DNA of 64,000 nt from SHVO01 sp050250575 (GCA_050250575.1 JBFWOJ010000007.1:62001-126000), one strand, 5' to 3'. Shown: positions 51,588-60,084, numbered from the stretch's first letter. Notes: a model not told the origin generated them from the letters alone. Numbers and translations: made by a program.

Positions 51588-52460
51588 ATGAAGAAGATAA
51601 TTCTGGGCGCCGCGGTCGCGGCCGCCTTTGCTTTTCCTGCTTTGGCTGAACCTGTGCCGCCCGCGGTCGATGCCATGATCCGCGCCGCCGGCAAGGACCT
51701 GGAGACGGTGGTGAAGGTGGCCAAGACCGCCCACCCGAACTCCGCCGCCGAGATCGACGCCCTCGTCGCCGGCCTTGCGGCACAGCGGGAAGCCGAACGC
51801 GAACAGCGGCTGGCGCGCGCGAGTTTTTTCGATGAATGGACCGGCAGCGGCGAGATCGGCGTCAATTATACGACGGGCAACACCAGGGACTTCGGGGTTA
51901 TGGCGGGAATCGGCCTGACCAAGGACGGTCTTGTCCTGCGCCACAAGCTGAACGGGCTCATCGACCGGCGCAAGACGAACGGCGTGCTCACCAGCAATCG
52001 CGCCCTCGCAGGCTACGAGCTGAACTACAAGTTCACCGATCAACTTTACGCCTATGGCCTGGGCGGGTGGGAACGCAACGCCTTCGCCGGATTCACGCGC
52101 CGCTTCACCGAATCCGTCGGCGTCGGCTATTCCGTGTTCAAGACGGACGTCATGTTCCTGGACCTGACCGCGGGCCCCGCGTTCCAGCAGACGCGTTATG
52201 TGACCGGCCTCAAGGACAACGACACGACGGCGCGCGCCGCTGCCGACTTCGGCTGGAAGATCACCGACGATCTCGCTTTCTCCGAGAAGGCGGCGATCCT
52301 GCTCGGCAGCCAATGGACGTCGACGACCGCGCTGACCTTTGCCATGAGCGAAGCGCTATCTGCCCGCGCCTCGTTCGACATCATCCATGAGAACAACCCG
52401 CTCGCCGGCCGCAAGGCGACCGACACGGCCAGCAGGTTCTCGCTGGTCTACGGTTTCTGA
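51588..52460 (+). CDS. DUF481 outer-membrane beta-barrel protein
   Basis: A 290-residue protein with a signal peptide (MKKIILGAAVAAAFAFPALA), then an 80-residue helical spacer, then a barrel of the DUF481 type: WTGSGEIGVNYTTGNTRDFG opens it (the G-x-x-x-x-TGNT motif is characteristic), and RFSLVYGF closes it with a C-terminal Phe for outer-membrane assembly. It is a likely outer-membrane protein of unknown substrate. It diverges from the cyclophilin-HdeA gene across 120 bases and overlaps the convergent PEP-CTERM gene by 13 bases. Confidence 0.87.
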   Translation: MKKIILGAAVAAAFAFPALAEPVPPAVDAMIRAAGKDLETVVKVAKTAHPNSAAEIDALVAGLAAQREAEREQRLARASFFDEWTGSGEIGVNYTTGNTRDFGVMAGIGLTKDGLVLRHKLNGLIDRRKTNGVLTSNRALAGYELNYKFTDQLYAYGLGGWERNAFAGFTRRFTESVGVGYSVFKTDVMFLDLTAGPAFQQTRYVTGLKDNDTTARAAADFGWKITDDLAFSEKAAILLGSQWTSTTALTFAMSEALSARASFDIIHENNPLAGRKATDTASRFSLVYGF

Positions 52461-53149
52461 CGTCGCCGGTGCGCGGCGCCGGCGGCTGCGAGACCGAGGC
52501 CGAGCAAGGCCGCCGACCAAGGCTCCGGCACGGGCGTCGCCGCGCCGCCGGACTCGTGTTCCGTGGCGGGCTCTTCGTTTCCGGTTCCGCCATCGTCACC
52601 GCCTTGCTCTTGGCCGGTCTCGCCGCCGCTTTGCGGGGGAAGGACAGGGCGCGCGGCGAAGGTGACGGCCAGCACGGCCATGCTGTTGCCGAGGCTGGTG
52701 GCCGCGCCGGTCATGACGCCGGGCGTCGGATCGAATCCCGGCGCGATGAGATCGATGTCGCCGGTGAAGTGCAGGAAGTGCGCGTTCTGCAAGGCGACGT
52801 CGAAGCTGCGCAGGTTGACCGTGGTGCCGTTCGCCGCCGTTGCGAAAGCCGTCACCGGCGTGAAGGACGAGAGGCTGGGAATGTCGCGCAGCGTCACGGT
52901 CGCGCCATACCCGCCGATGGGTGCGAGATCGAAGGTGCCTGGGCTGGTGACCAGAAATCGACCGCCATTGCCGACGATGACGGCGTCGGTGGTCGACAGC
53001 GTCGCGCCGGTGGAGAAGCTGAACGCGCCGGCGAGGCCGAACGAGCCTTCGGAAAGTGGCGCAGCCTGGAGCAGCCGAGGAATGAATAGAGCGGCGAGCG
53101 TCGCCGAATAAAAAACGATGCGCGCAAGCACTCTAACGGGAAAAAACAT
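52448..53149 (-). CDS. PEP-CTERM exported protein
   Basis: A 233-residue exported protein. The ATG at 53149 follows AGGAGA by 6 bases. A signal peptide (FFPVRVLARIVFYSATLAAL) precedes a beta-rich, Thr/Gly-rich body, then an acidic Gly-rich linker (GGETGQEQGGDDGGTGNEEP), and the C-terminus is a PEP-CTERM sorting signal: VPEPWSAALLGLGLAAAGAA then HRRRQK. Such proteins are handled by exosortase (EpsH) and often belong to exopolysaccharide or biofilm regulons. No exosortase gene is in the window. Function of the body is unknown. Confidence 0.88.
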   Translation of the reverse strand: MFFPVRVLARIVFYSATLAALFIPRLLQAAPLSEGSFGLAGAFSFSTGATLSTTDAVIVGNGGRFLVTSPGTFDLAPIGGYGATVTLRDIPSLSSFTPVTAFATAANGTTVNLRSFDVALQNAHFLHFTGDIDLIAPGFDPTPGVMTGAATSLGNSMAVLAVTFAARPVLPPQSGGETGQEQGGDDGGTGNEEPATEHESGGAATPVPEPWSAALLGLGLAAAGAAHRRRQKP

Positions 53150-53328
53150 CGGCGATCTCCTGACATACACGGAACACGCTATAAGTCCGGGGATATCAGC
53201 AATTCTTGTGCCAAGGCCGGCGACGCTGGTTTTTCAGGGGAATTCCTGATCGGCCGCGTGCGCATGTAAAAGCTTTTTTCGCGCGAGATATTTTCGCGTC
53301 GCACGTTCAATCTGGCGGCGGAATCTTT

Positions 53329-53538
53329 TTAGAATTCTTTCGCTCGAACCCGGCAGCGCGAGCATTCGAAATGGGCGCCGTCTTTCTCGCCCCGATCGAC
53401 GAAGCGGAATCCCAGCGAGAGGCGTTCGGTTCCTTGATGGCGATCGCCGGGTCCGTCGCCGTCGCTGGCCCAGGTCGCCTTTCCTCTCCCATTGCACTTG
53501 GGACACAGGAGCGAGATGGTCTTGCGCGGAGGATCCAT
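53329..53538 (-). CDS. Small zinc-ribbon-like protein
   Basis: A 69-residue protein with two CxxC knuckles: LLCPKCNGRGKATW near the N-terminus and FECSRCRVRAKEF at the C-terminus, 45 residues apart. This spacing fits a zinc-ribbon. AGGAAGG lies directly before the ATG. Similar tiny zinc-ribbon proteins occur in alphaproteobacteria without known role. The short length leaves some doubt. Confidence 0.62.
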   Translation of the reverse strand: MDPPRKTISLLCPKCNGRGKATWASDGDGPGDRHQGTERLSLGFRFVDRGEKDGAHFECSRCRVRAKEF

Positions 53539-53616
53539 TCCTTCCTAACGTGTGGACCTTTTGGAAGTCACAACGTTCGAGGCAATTGTTTCCGCGGATG
53601 ATTGAATTTATCCGCG

Positions 53617-55530
53617 CTAGAAGTCCGCGGACAGGCTGATCATGAAACGCCGTTGATCGATGGGAGAGAAATTGGCGGTCGGGCTGATGTTCCACGCAAA
53701 CTCATCGGTGAGGTTCAGGACCTGGGCGCGCAGCGTCGCGGCGGTGTCGCCGACGCGGAAAGCATAGCGCCCGCCGACGTTGATGGTGTGGGAAGCCGGG
53801 GCGCGCACGGTGTTCATGAGATCGGCATAGCGTGAGGAGAAGTATGCGATCTGCGTGTCGAGCGAAAACCCGTTCCACGCCTTCGGTCCGTATTGGACGT
53901 TGAGCCGGAAGCTGGCCGGATCGCGTCCCAGCGGAACGACGCCGATGCGGCCGGTGTCGACGAACAGACCGGCGGTGCGCGCCTGCAGCAGCACCGCGCC
54001 GGCGACGACGGTGAGCCCCGGAGTCATCTGGCCGGTGAGCGACAGCTCGACGCCGCGATGGCGCACGTCCCCCACGCGGGTGAAGAGATTTGTGGTGTCG
54101 AGGTTGAAGAACGGCTTCTTGATCTCGAACACCCCCGCGACGAAGCGCAAGCCCGGCCGGATGGTGTAGCGGAAACCCGCGTCGATCTGCGCCGTTCGCG
54201 TGGCCGGCACCGACTCGCCGCGGTTGACCGCGGTCTGCGGCGCTTCCCCGGATTCCTCGAGGCCGCGCGCCCAGCTCCCGTAGAGAGCCAGCGCGTCGCT
54301 GAGATAAGCGGCAACCGTGCCGTTGAACAGCCACGGACTGTCCTTCGAGACGACGGTAGGAACGCCGGGCCCTTCGCTGGCGCGGCGGTAGAATGTTTTC
54401 TGCACGCCGAAACTTACCTCGCCCACGCGCGGCCACAGCCCTTCGTAGGCGAGTCCGCCGGTGCCTTGGCGCACTCGCGCCGTGTTCTGCGCGCCCAGCG
54501 TCCAGGTCGGCTCCGGCTCGAAATCCGGCACGCCAATGACGCCTGGACCGAGCGGGATGGTGGTCGTGCCGCCGAAAGTGCGGGTCTTGAAGCGTCCGCG
54601 GAACGCGCCGTGCAACGTGTGGCGGCGCGGGCCTTCGTAAACGATTTTCGAGAGCCGCGCCTCGCCGGACCATGAGCCGAGGATGTTCCCGGGGATGATG
54701 ACGGCGAAGCGGTCCGTGCGGCCGTCGGGCTGGGTGTTGCGGAACAACGCTTCACCCTGTTTGACGCGCCAGTTCAGCGACCGGAACCATCCGGTGCGAA
54801 AGGTCCAGTCGTCGCCGAGATTCGCCGTGGCGATGAAACCCCACGCGCTTTGCTGCGAGGCGAAGGGAATCCAATACTGGCCGTAGAAGACATCGCGGTC
54901 GACTTCCGGCGGCAGGAACGGGCCGGCGGTGGTGATGGTATGGCCGGACTCCCGGTCCCAACGGAAGTTGATGGCGCCGAAGGGAACGATCTCGACATTG
55001 TCGTTCGGCCGCCAGCGGAAGATGGCGCCGACGTTGGTGACCCACGAGCGCGTATCGCTCGGGCTTTTTTCCTTCACGCCGGCGATGCCGGCGCCGATCG
55101 AAAGTTTGTCGCCGAGCGGAAGCTGCGTGTCCGCTTCGAGGCTCATCGCGTCGAAGGGGCCGAAGGTGGCGACGAGGCTGGTGATCGCCCGTTCGCCCGG
55201 CCTGCGCAGGCGATAGTCGACGACGCCCGTGGGCGCCATGAAAGGGTAGGACTGCGCCGAAAGTCCGACGCGGACAGTCGAGCCTGAAACAATGCGGCTG
55301 GTGGTATCGCCCTGGCGGTCGAAGTAGAGGCCTTCGAGGCGCAAGTTGCCGGCTTCGGTCGGCGAGAAGCCGCGGACGTCGCCTGCATTGTATAAACCGA
55401 TGCTCTCGTTGCCGACTTGCGTGCCGAAGGCGTCCTCGGCGGCCTTGATTGCATTCTCGTCGGCGCGTTGGGCGAGGGCAGGAGTGGAGGCGAGCAGGCA
55501 GGCGCCGGCCAGTAATAAACGTTTGTACAA
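53617..55530 (-). CDS. TonB-dependent receptor, HupE-associated
   Basis: A 637-residue outer-membrane receptor, smaller than the three in the 27-41 kb island and not of their VRDG(Y/F)xAPTP group. A TTG at 55530 is taken as the start because GGGGGGAG precedes it and it opens a signal peptide (YKRLLLAGACLLASTPALAQ); no ATG fits. The plug-like part is NESIGLYNAGDVRGFSPTEA, and the barrel ends PIDQRRFMISLSADF. It diverges from a HupE/UreJ-type permease gene with only 80 bases between starts, so both may serve uptake of one metal, perhaps nickel or cobalt. Confidence 0.85.
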   Translation of the reverse strand: MYKRLLLAGACLLASTPALAQRADENAIKAAEDAFGTQVGNESIGLYNAGDVRGFSPTEAGNLRLEGLYFDRQGDTTSRIVSGSTVRVGLSAQSYPFMAPTGVVDYRLRRPGERAITSLVATFGPFDAMSLEADTQLPLGDKLSIGAGIAGVKEKSPSDTRSWVTNVGAIFRWRPNDNVEIVPFGAINFRWDRESGHTITTAGPFLPPEVDRDVFYGQYWIPFASQQSAWGFIATANLGDDWTFRTGWFRSLNWRVKQGEALFRNTQPDGRTDRFAVIIPGNILGSWSGEARLSKIVYEGPRRHTLHGAFRGRFKTRTFGGTTTIPLGPGVIGVPDFEPEPTWTLGAQNTARVRQGTGGLAYEGLWPRVGEVSFGVQKTFYRRASEGPGVPTVVSKDSPWLFNGTVAAYLSDALALYGSWARGLEESGEAPQTAVNRGESVPATRTAQIDAGFRYTIRPGLRFVAGVFEIKKPFFNLDTTNLFTRVGDVRHRGVELSLTGQMTPGLTVVAGAVLLQARTAGLFVDTGRIGVVPLGRDPASFRLNVQYGPKAWNGFSLDTQIAYFSSRYADLMNTVRAPASHTINVGGRYAFRVGDTAATLRAQVLNLTDEFAWNISPTANFSPIDQRRFMISLSADF

Positions 55531-55610
55531 AGACGACTCCCCCCATCGCGGCGGGGAAAATCTAAAGGACTTGGTGGAAGGCAGGGAAGGAAAAAGGGTA
55601 GTTTTTTTCC

Positions 55611-56888
55611 ATGAGGATGCTGGGGACCCTGCTGGTGCTCGCGCTGGTGCTGACGGCATCGGCGCGCGCGCACAATTTCGATGAGTACCTGCAATCGGCA
55701 CAGCTCTCGCTGCACGCCGGCCGCCTTGACGGCGCGCTGCAGCTTCATCCGGGCAATGGCGTTGCGGACCGGGTCATCGCGCTCATCGACGCCGACGGCG
55801 ACCGCATTTTCTCCGCCGCCGAGGGCGAGGGTTACGCAGGGCGTGTCATGGGCGACCTCGCGCTGCTCATCGACGGCGCGCTGATCGACCCGGAGGTTAC
55901 CTCCGTCACGCTCTCGCCTTTCGCCGAGGTCGAAGACGCGCGCGGCACCATCAGTATCACCTTCAGCGCACGGCTTCCCGCCGTTGCGGGCGAACGGCGC
56001 CTTTCGTTCCGCAATGGCCATGCGGCGGATCTCTCTGTCTATGTGGTGACGGCGGCCGCGCCGGAGGGTGACGTGCAGCTACTATCGCAGGAGCGCAGCG
56101 ACGACGGATCCACGCTGCGGCTTGCCTATGCCTACGCTGACACGCCTGCGCATGACGTGGACTTCGGCAATTTCTCCGCCATGTTGCACCTGGGCATGGA
56201 TCACATCGCCGAGGGCACTGACCATCTGCTCTTCCTTCTGGTCCTGCTCCTGCCCGCGCCGCTGGTCGCGGCAGGCCGGCGCTGGTCCGGAACGGCGGGC
56301 GCGGGGCAGGGCTTCGTGCAGATCGTGAAAGTGGTCACGGCTTTCACGCTCGGCCATTCGCTGACGCTGGCGCTGGCGGCGCTCGGTCTGGTGACCGTCC
56401 CCAGCCGGCCAGTCGAGGTCTTGATCGCTGTTTCGATCCTTGTGTCGGCTGTCCACGCGATCCGGCCTGCCTTTCCGGGGAAGGAGGCCTTCGTCGCGGT
56501 CTTTTTCGGGCTGATCCACGGGCTCGCGTTCGCAAGCACCATCCGGATCATGGATTTGACGGCGTCGGCGCGTCTCGCCGGACTGTTGGGTTTCAATCTC
56601 GGCATCGAGGCGATGCAGCTTGTCGTCATCGCCGCGGTGATGCCGTCGCTCGTCCTGCTCAGCCGGAGCGGCGCCTATCGCGCTGTCAGGATTGGCGGCG
56701 CTTCATTTGCCGCCGTGGCGGCCGCGGGCTGGATCTCCGAGCGTCTCTTTGGGACTCGGAATGTGGTGGATGTCATCGTGCAATCCGTCGCCGCCGAAGC
56801 GGCGTGGCTCGCCCTGGGGCTTTTCGCCGTCAGCCTGGTGTGCTGGCGAAGGGCGGCGGAGGATGCGAAGACGTCAGGTCAGACCTAG
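55611..56888 (+). CDS. HupE/UreJ-type metal permease
   Basis: A 425-residue membrane protein. An exported N-terminal domain of about 190 residues (starting AHNFDEYLQSAQLSLHAGRL after a signal peptide) is followed by a seven-helix HupE/UreJ domain. LHLGMDHIAEGTDHLLFLLV is the hallmark H-x-x-x-D-H-x-x-x-G-x-D-H, probable metal ligands, and FTLGHSLTLALAALG and FFGLIHGLAFAS are further family blocks. Characterised relatives move nickel or cobalt. It is divergent from a TonB receptor, supporting a two-step outer/inner membrane metal uptake. Its last 15 bases overlap a tiny gene on the other strand. Confidence 0.88.
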   Translation: MRMLGTLLVLALVLTASARAHNFDEYLQSAQLSLHAGRLDGALQLHPGNGVADRVIALIDADGDRIFSAAEGEGYAGRVMGDLALLIDGALIDPEVTSVTLSPFAEVEDARGTISITFSARLPAVAGERRLSFRNGHAADLSVYVVTAAAPEGDVQLLSQERSDDGSTLRLAYAYADTPAHDVDFGNFSAMLHLGMDHIAEGTDHLLFLLVLLLPAPLVAAGRRWSGTAGAGQGFVQIVKVVTAFTLGHSLTLALAALGLVTVPSRPVEVLIAVSILVSAVHAIRPAFPGKEAFVAVFFGLIHGLAFASTIRIMDLTASARLAGLLGFNLGIEAMQLVVIAAVMPSLVLLSRSGAYRAVRIGGASFAAVAAAGWISERLFGTRNVVDVIVQSVAAEAAWLALGLFAVSLVCWRRAAEDAKTSGQT

Positions 56889-56948
56889 GAACGAGAGGAT
56901 GAACACGACGACGACGACCAGGCCGACAAGATAGATGACGCTATTCAT
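56874..56948 (-). CDS. Tiny hydrophobic membrane protein, copy 1
   Basis: A 24-residue protein of one membrane helix: MNSVIYLVGLVVVVVFIL then SFLGLT. AGGAA precedes the ATG at 56948. It is nearly identical to the 24-mer encoded at 58133-58207, differing mainly at residues 3, 4, 15 and 24; two independent copies with the same length and strong conservation show it is a real gene. Its end overlaps the hupE end on the other strand. Function is unknown; probably an inner-membrane peptide. Confidence 0.78.
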   Translation of the reverse strand: MNSVIYLVGLVVVVVFILSFLGLT

Positions 56949-57121
56949 AGGTTCCTCGTTACCTCGGATACGTGACCAATAAACCCGGCCGATTGTTCAA
57001 ATGTTCCGGCGCGCCGGCGCCGGCCACCGTTCCGCGAATTGCCTGTCGATGCACGCGGTGCACACGCGTTCGCCGCCGCGCTGGTCATCAGCGCGGCGGC
57101 GCACGTGGTCCTCATGGAAGG

Positions 57122-57193
57122 TCAGGTCAGGATCGCGATCAGGATGATGATCGGGATGGGAACGCCGATGGCCCACAGGAGAAGCGATTTCAT
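57122..57193 (-). CDS. Tiny proline-containing membrane protein
   Basis: A 23-residue peptide: a basic start MKSLLLWAIGVPIPI then an isoleucine-rich half ending ILT. The V-P-I-P-I-I-I pattern is found in short alphaproteobacterial membrane peptides as I recall them. AGAGAG lies upstream of the ATG at 57193. It sits just before the 299-residue membrane protein gene and may form an operon with it or with the two 24-mers. Confidence 0.65.
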   Translation of the reverse strand: MKSLLLWAIGVPIPIIILIAILT

Positions 57194-57211
57194 GTTGATC
57201 TCTCTATGTGA

Positions 57212-58111
57212 TCAGACCCAACGCCAGAAGGCGGTGGTGTCGGTGTTTTGGTCGCGGTGACGGCCGCCGAGGGCGGCCGCCCATGCTGCGGCCGCCGCGC
57301 CGACGAGGAGAGCGGCCGCCGTCAGGAAGCCGACGATAAGCCCGATCTTGCGTGCGGCATCCGCGGCTTCCTTGGCTTTGGCGAGCGCGGTGTCGATCCG
57401 CTTCTGCGCTTCCGCTTCCGAGATTCCGGTGCGGCGGGAAATCAAGCTGGCCGCATGGGCTTTGTCCTCGGCGCCGAGTTCACCGTCGGTCACACCGTGC
57501 GCGAAGATGCGCGTGACTTCTTCGCGGTCGGCGCGGCCGTCGTCCGGCGGAGTTGCGGGCATGGCTGCGCCGGTGGCCGGGTCCGTCGCCGGCTGGGCCG
57601 GAGCCGTCGTGGTTGTCGCGCGGAACAAGGAGTCGACCGTGTAAGCGGTCATCCCGCCGCCGCCGTCGGCGTTGTCGGCGGCTTCCGCCGCGGCCGGTGC
57701 GCCGGCCTTGACCGCCGTCCCCACGGCGCCGGTGACGCCGAGCACGAGAAGCAGAGACGCGAGCACGACACCGGTCGCCCACACCAGGAGGCCGTGGGCG
57801 CCGTCGCGGACGTCGACTTCATGTTCGTTGGCGTCCCCGACCCGGCGCCGCAAGCGTCCGGCGAGATATCCGCCGGCCATGAAGCTCGACACGATGACCC
57901 AGAGTGTCCAAAGGCCGAGCGTGGCGAAGTAGGCCGCGCGCGAAACGCCCTCGCCTTCGTAGGGCGAGACCATCGACAGTCCGATCGCGGTGCCGAAGGT
58001 AAAGAGGATGATGGAGACCGCGGTCGCCATCATGGCGCCGGCGGCGATGGCGCACCAATCGACATAGCCGTGGCCGGTGTCGGTGGCGACGCTGACTGGC
58101 TGAAGAGCCAT
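57212..58111 (-). CDS. Alphaproteobacterial membrane protein of unknown function
   Basis: A 299-residue protein with four membrane segments (residues about 18-48, 62-90, 108-130 and 265-290). The N-terminal half reads DWCAIAAGAMMATAVSIILF and SRAAYFATLGLWTLWVIVSS, and a GGYLAGRLRRR loop follows. Between segments three and four lies an Ala/Pro/Thr-rich stretch and a helical region SLISRRTGISEAEAQKRIDT. This arrangement occurs in Rhizobiales and relatives but has no function I know. It is flanked on both sides by tiny membrane-peptide genes on the same strand. Confidence 0.72.
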   Translation of the reverse strand: MALQPVSVATDTGHGYVDWCAIAAGAMMATAVSIILFTFGTAIGLSMVSPYEGEGVSRAAYFATLGLWTLWVIVSSFMAGGYLAGRLRRRVGDANEHEVDVRDGAHGLLVWATGVVLASLLLVLGVTGAVGTAVKAGAPAAAEAADNADGGGGMTAYTVDSLFRATTTTAPAQPATDPATGAAMPATPPDDGRADREEVTRIFAHGVTDGELGAEDKAHAASLISRRTGISEAEAQKRIDTALAKAKEAADAARKIGLIVGFLTAAALLVGAAAAAWAAALGGRHRDQNTDTTAFWRWV

Positions 58112-58132
58112 GTGGTGTCCTCCCTATACCGG

Positions 58133-58207
58133 TTAGCGCAAGCCGAGGAAGGACAGGATAAACAGAACCACAACAACAAGGCCGACGAGGTAGATGATGC
58201 CGTTCAT
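58133..58207 (-). CDS. Tiny hydrophobic membrane protein, copy 2
   Basis: A 24-residue peptide, MNGIIYLVGLVVVVLFIL then SFLGLR, one residue-for-residue aligned to the copy at 56874-56948. GGGAAG-like sequence lies upstream of the ATG at 58207. It ends 21 bases before the 299-residue membrane protein gene begins, so both are probably co-transcribed. No function is known. Confidence 0.78.
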   Translation of the reverse strand: MNGIIYLVGLVVVVLFILSFLGLR

Positions 58208-58354
58208 GGGAAGCTCCCGAAGCTGTTGGAGGCGCCGATAAAACCGGGCGGTACCTCGAATGTTCCGCCGCGCTCCGATTTGCGAGGGCCGGCCGGAACG
58301 AACTCGAGAAGCAACGGTTATGGAAGAGACGCAACCGAAGCTTGAGGAACGGTG

Positions 58355-58576
58355 ATGCTCCCACGGGGCTATCGGTTTGTCTTTTTCGATGATGCTCACC
58401 CCGAGCCCGCGGCGGTGCTCCAGATCCGCTATCGTGACGACGCAACGGCCTGCGCGGAAGCTGGAACGTTTTTAAGAGTGAGTTCCCATAACCGGGTGGA
58501 AGTCTGGCGCGGAACGCAAAAGCTGCATGTCCTCGCCAAGGGCGCCGACAGGCCTCTTCCACGGTGCCGGCCTTAA
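58355..58576 (+). CDS. Small conserved-type cytoplasmic protein
   Basis: A 73-residue protein starting at the ATG at 58355 (GAGGAAC upstream). YRFVFFDDAHPEPAAVLQIR, then YRDDATACAEAGTFLR and VEVWRGTQKL, matches the short alphaproteobacterial pattern Y-R-x-x-F-[LF]-D ... A-D-D-A-x-A ... [VI]-E-V-W-x-G-x-[RK]. Role unknown. It is on the opposite strand from its neighbours. Confidence 0.68.
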   Translation: MLPRGYRFVFFDDAHPEPAAVLQIRYRDDATACAEAGTFLRVSSHNRVEVWRGTQKLHVLAKGADRPLPRCRP

Positions 58577-58644
58577 ATCTCGGATGGTGCCGGATCCTGC
58601 CTCGATCGGCGAACGCACTTTGCTCACATCGAGATCAAGCCGGC

Positions 58645-58836
58645 CTATTGCGTGGCGGCGCTCACCGCCGGGGCCGGCGTCTGCGGGGCGGAAACGCGGC
58701 CGGGCGCGGCCAGCACGAAGCCGATCAGTCCGGCGGTGACGACTGCGACCGCGATGGTCAGGCCTTTTCCACCGGAGGCGACGGAAGCCGCACGGCGCGG
58801 CGCGAGGCCTTCATTTTCGATGTGCGCGGCGGGCAT
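58645..58836 (-). CDS. Small single-pass membrane protein
   Basis: A 63-residue protein starting at the ATG at 58836 (GGAGA upstream). A polar N-terminus is followed by one membrane helix (GLTIAVAVVTAGLIGFVLAA) and a Pro/Ala-rich tail. No family is recognised. Confidence 0.55.
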   Translation of the reverse strand: MPAAHIENEGLAPRRAASVASGGKGLTIAVAVVTAGLIGFVLAAPGRVSAPQTPAPAVSAATQ

Positions 58837-59087
58837 GGGAAATCTCCGGGTAAGGACGGGATGGGGCGGGTCCCCGACGGGGTTGGGGGAGGGGCTCGGG
58901 GACCCGCGCCATGCCGGGCTTTGAGCCGGCATGGATTGGCGGACGGGAGGGAGGCTCCAAGCCGCCGGGGGCGTTGATCAGAGGGCGAAATGCATTTACT
59001 CTGAGGGACTTACAGCCTGCGACCGGCACGTACGCGTTTCCTTTGTGCGACCTTGGAGCAAATTCTGTCGGACTCCACTAAAGTGTG
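58837..59087. other. Intergenic stretch without a gene
   Basis: The region holds an inverted repeat CCATGCCGG/CCGGCATGG (around 58911-58934) and otherwise no gene. Its minus-strand frame resembles no protein. The promoter of the TetR gene must lie at its right end. Confidence 0.4.
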
Positions 59088-59127
59088 TTACTAGTAAGTC
59101 ACTCGTTTACTACTTACTGGTCAGTAA
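59088..59127. promoter_or_regulatory. Palindromic operator candidates of the TetR gene
   Basis: TTACTAGTAA (59088-59097) is a perfect 10-base palindrome; TTACTGGTCAGTAA (59114-59127) is a 14-base palindrome except for the central pair. Both share TTACT arms and lie just upstream of the TetR start, 28 bases centre to centre. They fit sites for an autoregulating TetR dimer. Confidence 0.6.
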
Positions 59128-59139
59128 CATGTCAAGCCT

Positions 59140-59763
59140 ATGGTCACTGTAGTCTCTGAAAAAATTTTGCAGGGCTCTCAATCGGCTCCGGACAGCCGGA
59201 AGGAGCCTCCGCCGCGCGAGCGCATCCTCGCCGCCGCGCATGGTCTTTTTTATAAGCACGGCATCCACGTCGTGAGCGTCGACCAGATCGCCGAAGCGGC
59301 GGCGTCGAACAAAATGACGCTCTATCGCCACTTCAAATCAAAGGACGAGCTCGTTGCCGAATGTGCGCGTCGGTGCGCACAGGAATGGGAAGACGAGTGG
59401 AATGAGAATGTCGCCGCTCATTCCGGCGATCCGCTCGCCGCGCTGCGCGCTTGGTGTCGCGGCATGGCCGAATGCGTGACCAGCGAAGAGCGCGGATGTT
59501 TCATGGCCAATGCCGCTGTGGAACTGCCGAACGCCGATCACCCGGCGCGGCGCGTGATCGAGGCGAGCAAGCGGGCCCATCGCGATGCGTTGATCGGACT
59601 GGCGCGCGACGCCGGCATCGCCGAGCCGGAAAAACTCGGCGATGCGCTCTTCCTCACCATGGAAGGCGCGCGCATCTGCAATCAAAGCGTCTGCGAGACC
59701 AATCCCGCCGACCGCATCTACGCCATGCTCGAGGCGCTCATCTCGACGGCGAAGAAGACGTAG
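59140..59763 (+). CDS. TetR-family transcriptional regulator
   Basis: A 207-residue repressor. The helix-turn-helix is ERILAAAHGLFYKHGIHVVS then VDQIAEAAASNKMTLYRHFK, the standard TetR N-terminal domain. The C-terminal ligand domain (CVTSEERGCFMANAAVELPN ... ISTAKK) is of the TetR_C-type with one conserved Cys region GCFMAN. It is not adjacent to an obvious target; the palindromes upstream suggest self-repression. Confidence 0.9.
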   Translation: MVTVVSEKILQGSQSAPDSRKEPPPRERILAAAHGLFYKHGIHVVSVDQIAEAAASNKMTLYRHFKSKDELVAECARRCAQEWEDEWNENVAAHSGDPLAALRAWCRGMAECVTSEERGCFMANAAVELPNADHPARRVIEASKRAHRDALIGLARDAGIAEPEKLGDALFLTMEGARICNQSVCETNPADRIYAMLEALISTAKKT

Positions 59764-59804
59764 GCTTCCGCGCTCGCCACGTCGGCGTCATCCGCGAAAG
59801 CATC

Positions 59805-59900
59805 GGTCTTCGTCATCCCCGCGCAAGCGGGGATCCATGGGCCCTGAGAAACGCGCCATATTAGTCTTCGTCATCCCCGCTTGCGCGGGGGATGACAAGA
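59805..59900. repeat. Inverted pair of CGTCATCCCCGC repeats
   Basis: In the 320-base gap before fliG, CGTCATCCCCGCGCAAGCGG (59811 onward) forms a TCCCCGC/GCGGGGA hairpin, and its near-inverted copy TCATCCCCGCTTGCGCGGGG (59871 onward) follows 40 bases later. This is the dispersed intergenic repeat type common in alphaproteobacteria. Further degenerate pieces continue toward 59955. No gene is present. Confidence 0.6.
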
Positions 59901-60084
59901 AGTGGCGGCCGTCAGTCCCGCTTTCGCCTCGGGATCCCCGCTTTCGCGATGCCGCAGGCAGGTCCAGACCCGGCGTTAACCGATTCTTCAGCGCCCTCCG
60001 GTAATGTCATAACCGGCGAAATCTGCCGGCCTCTAGTGCGTTCCGGACCGCTTGGTTCCCCGATACCGCGAATGGAGTGCCTGA

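Noticed and set aside
58840..59030. A possible RNA gene from stem-forming CCATGCCGG/CCGGCATGG and CTCC-rich words
   Set aside because: No T-loop TTCRANY element, no CCA-type acceptor pairing and no tmRNA or SRP signature was found.
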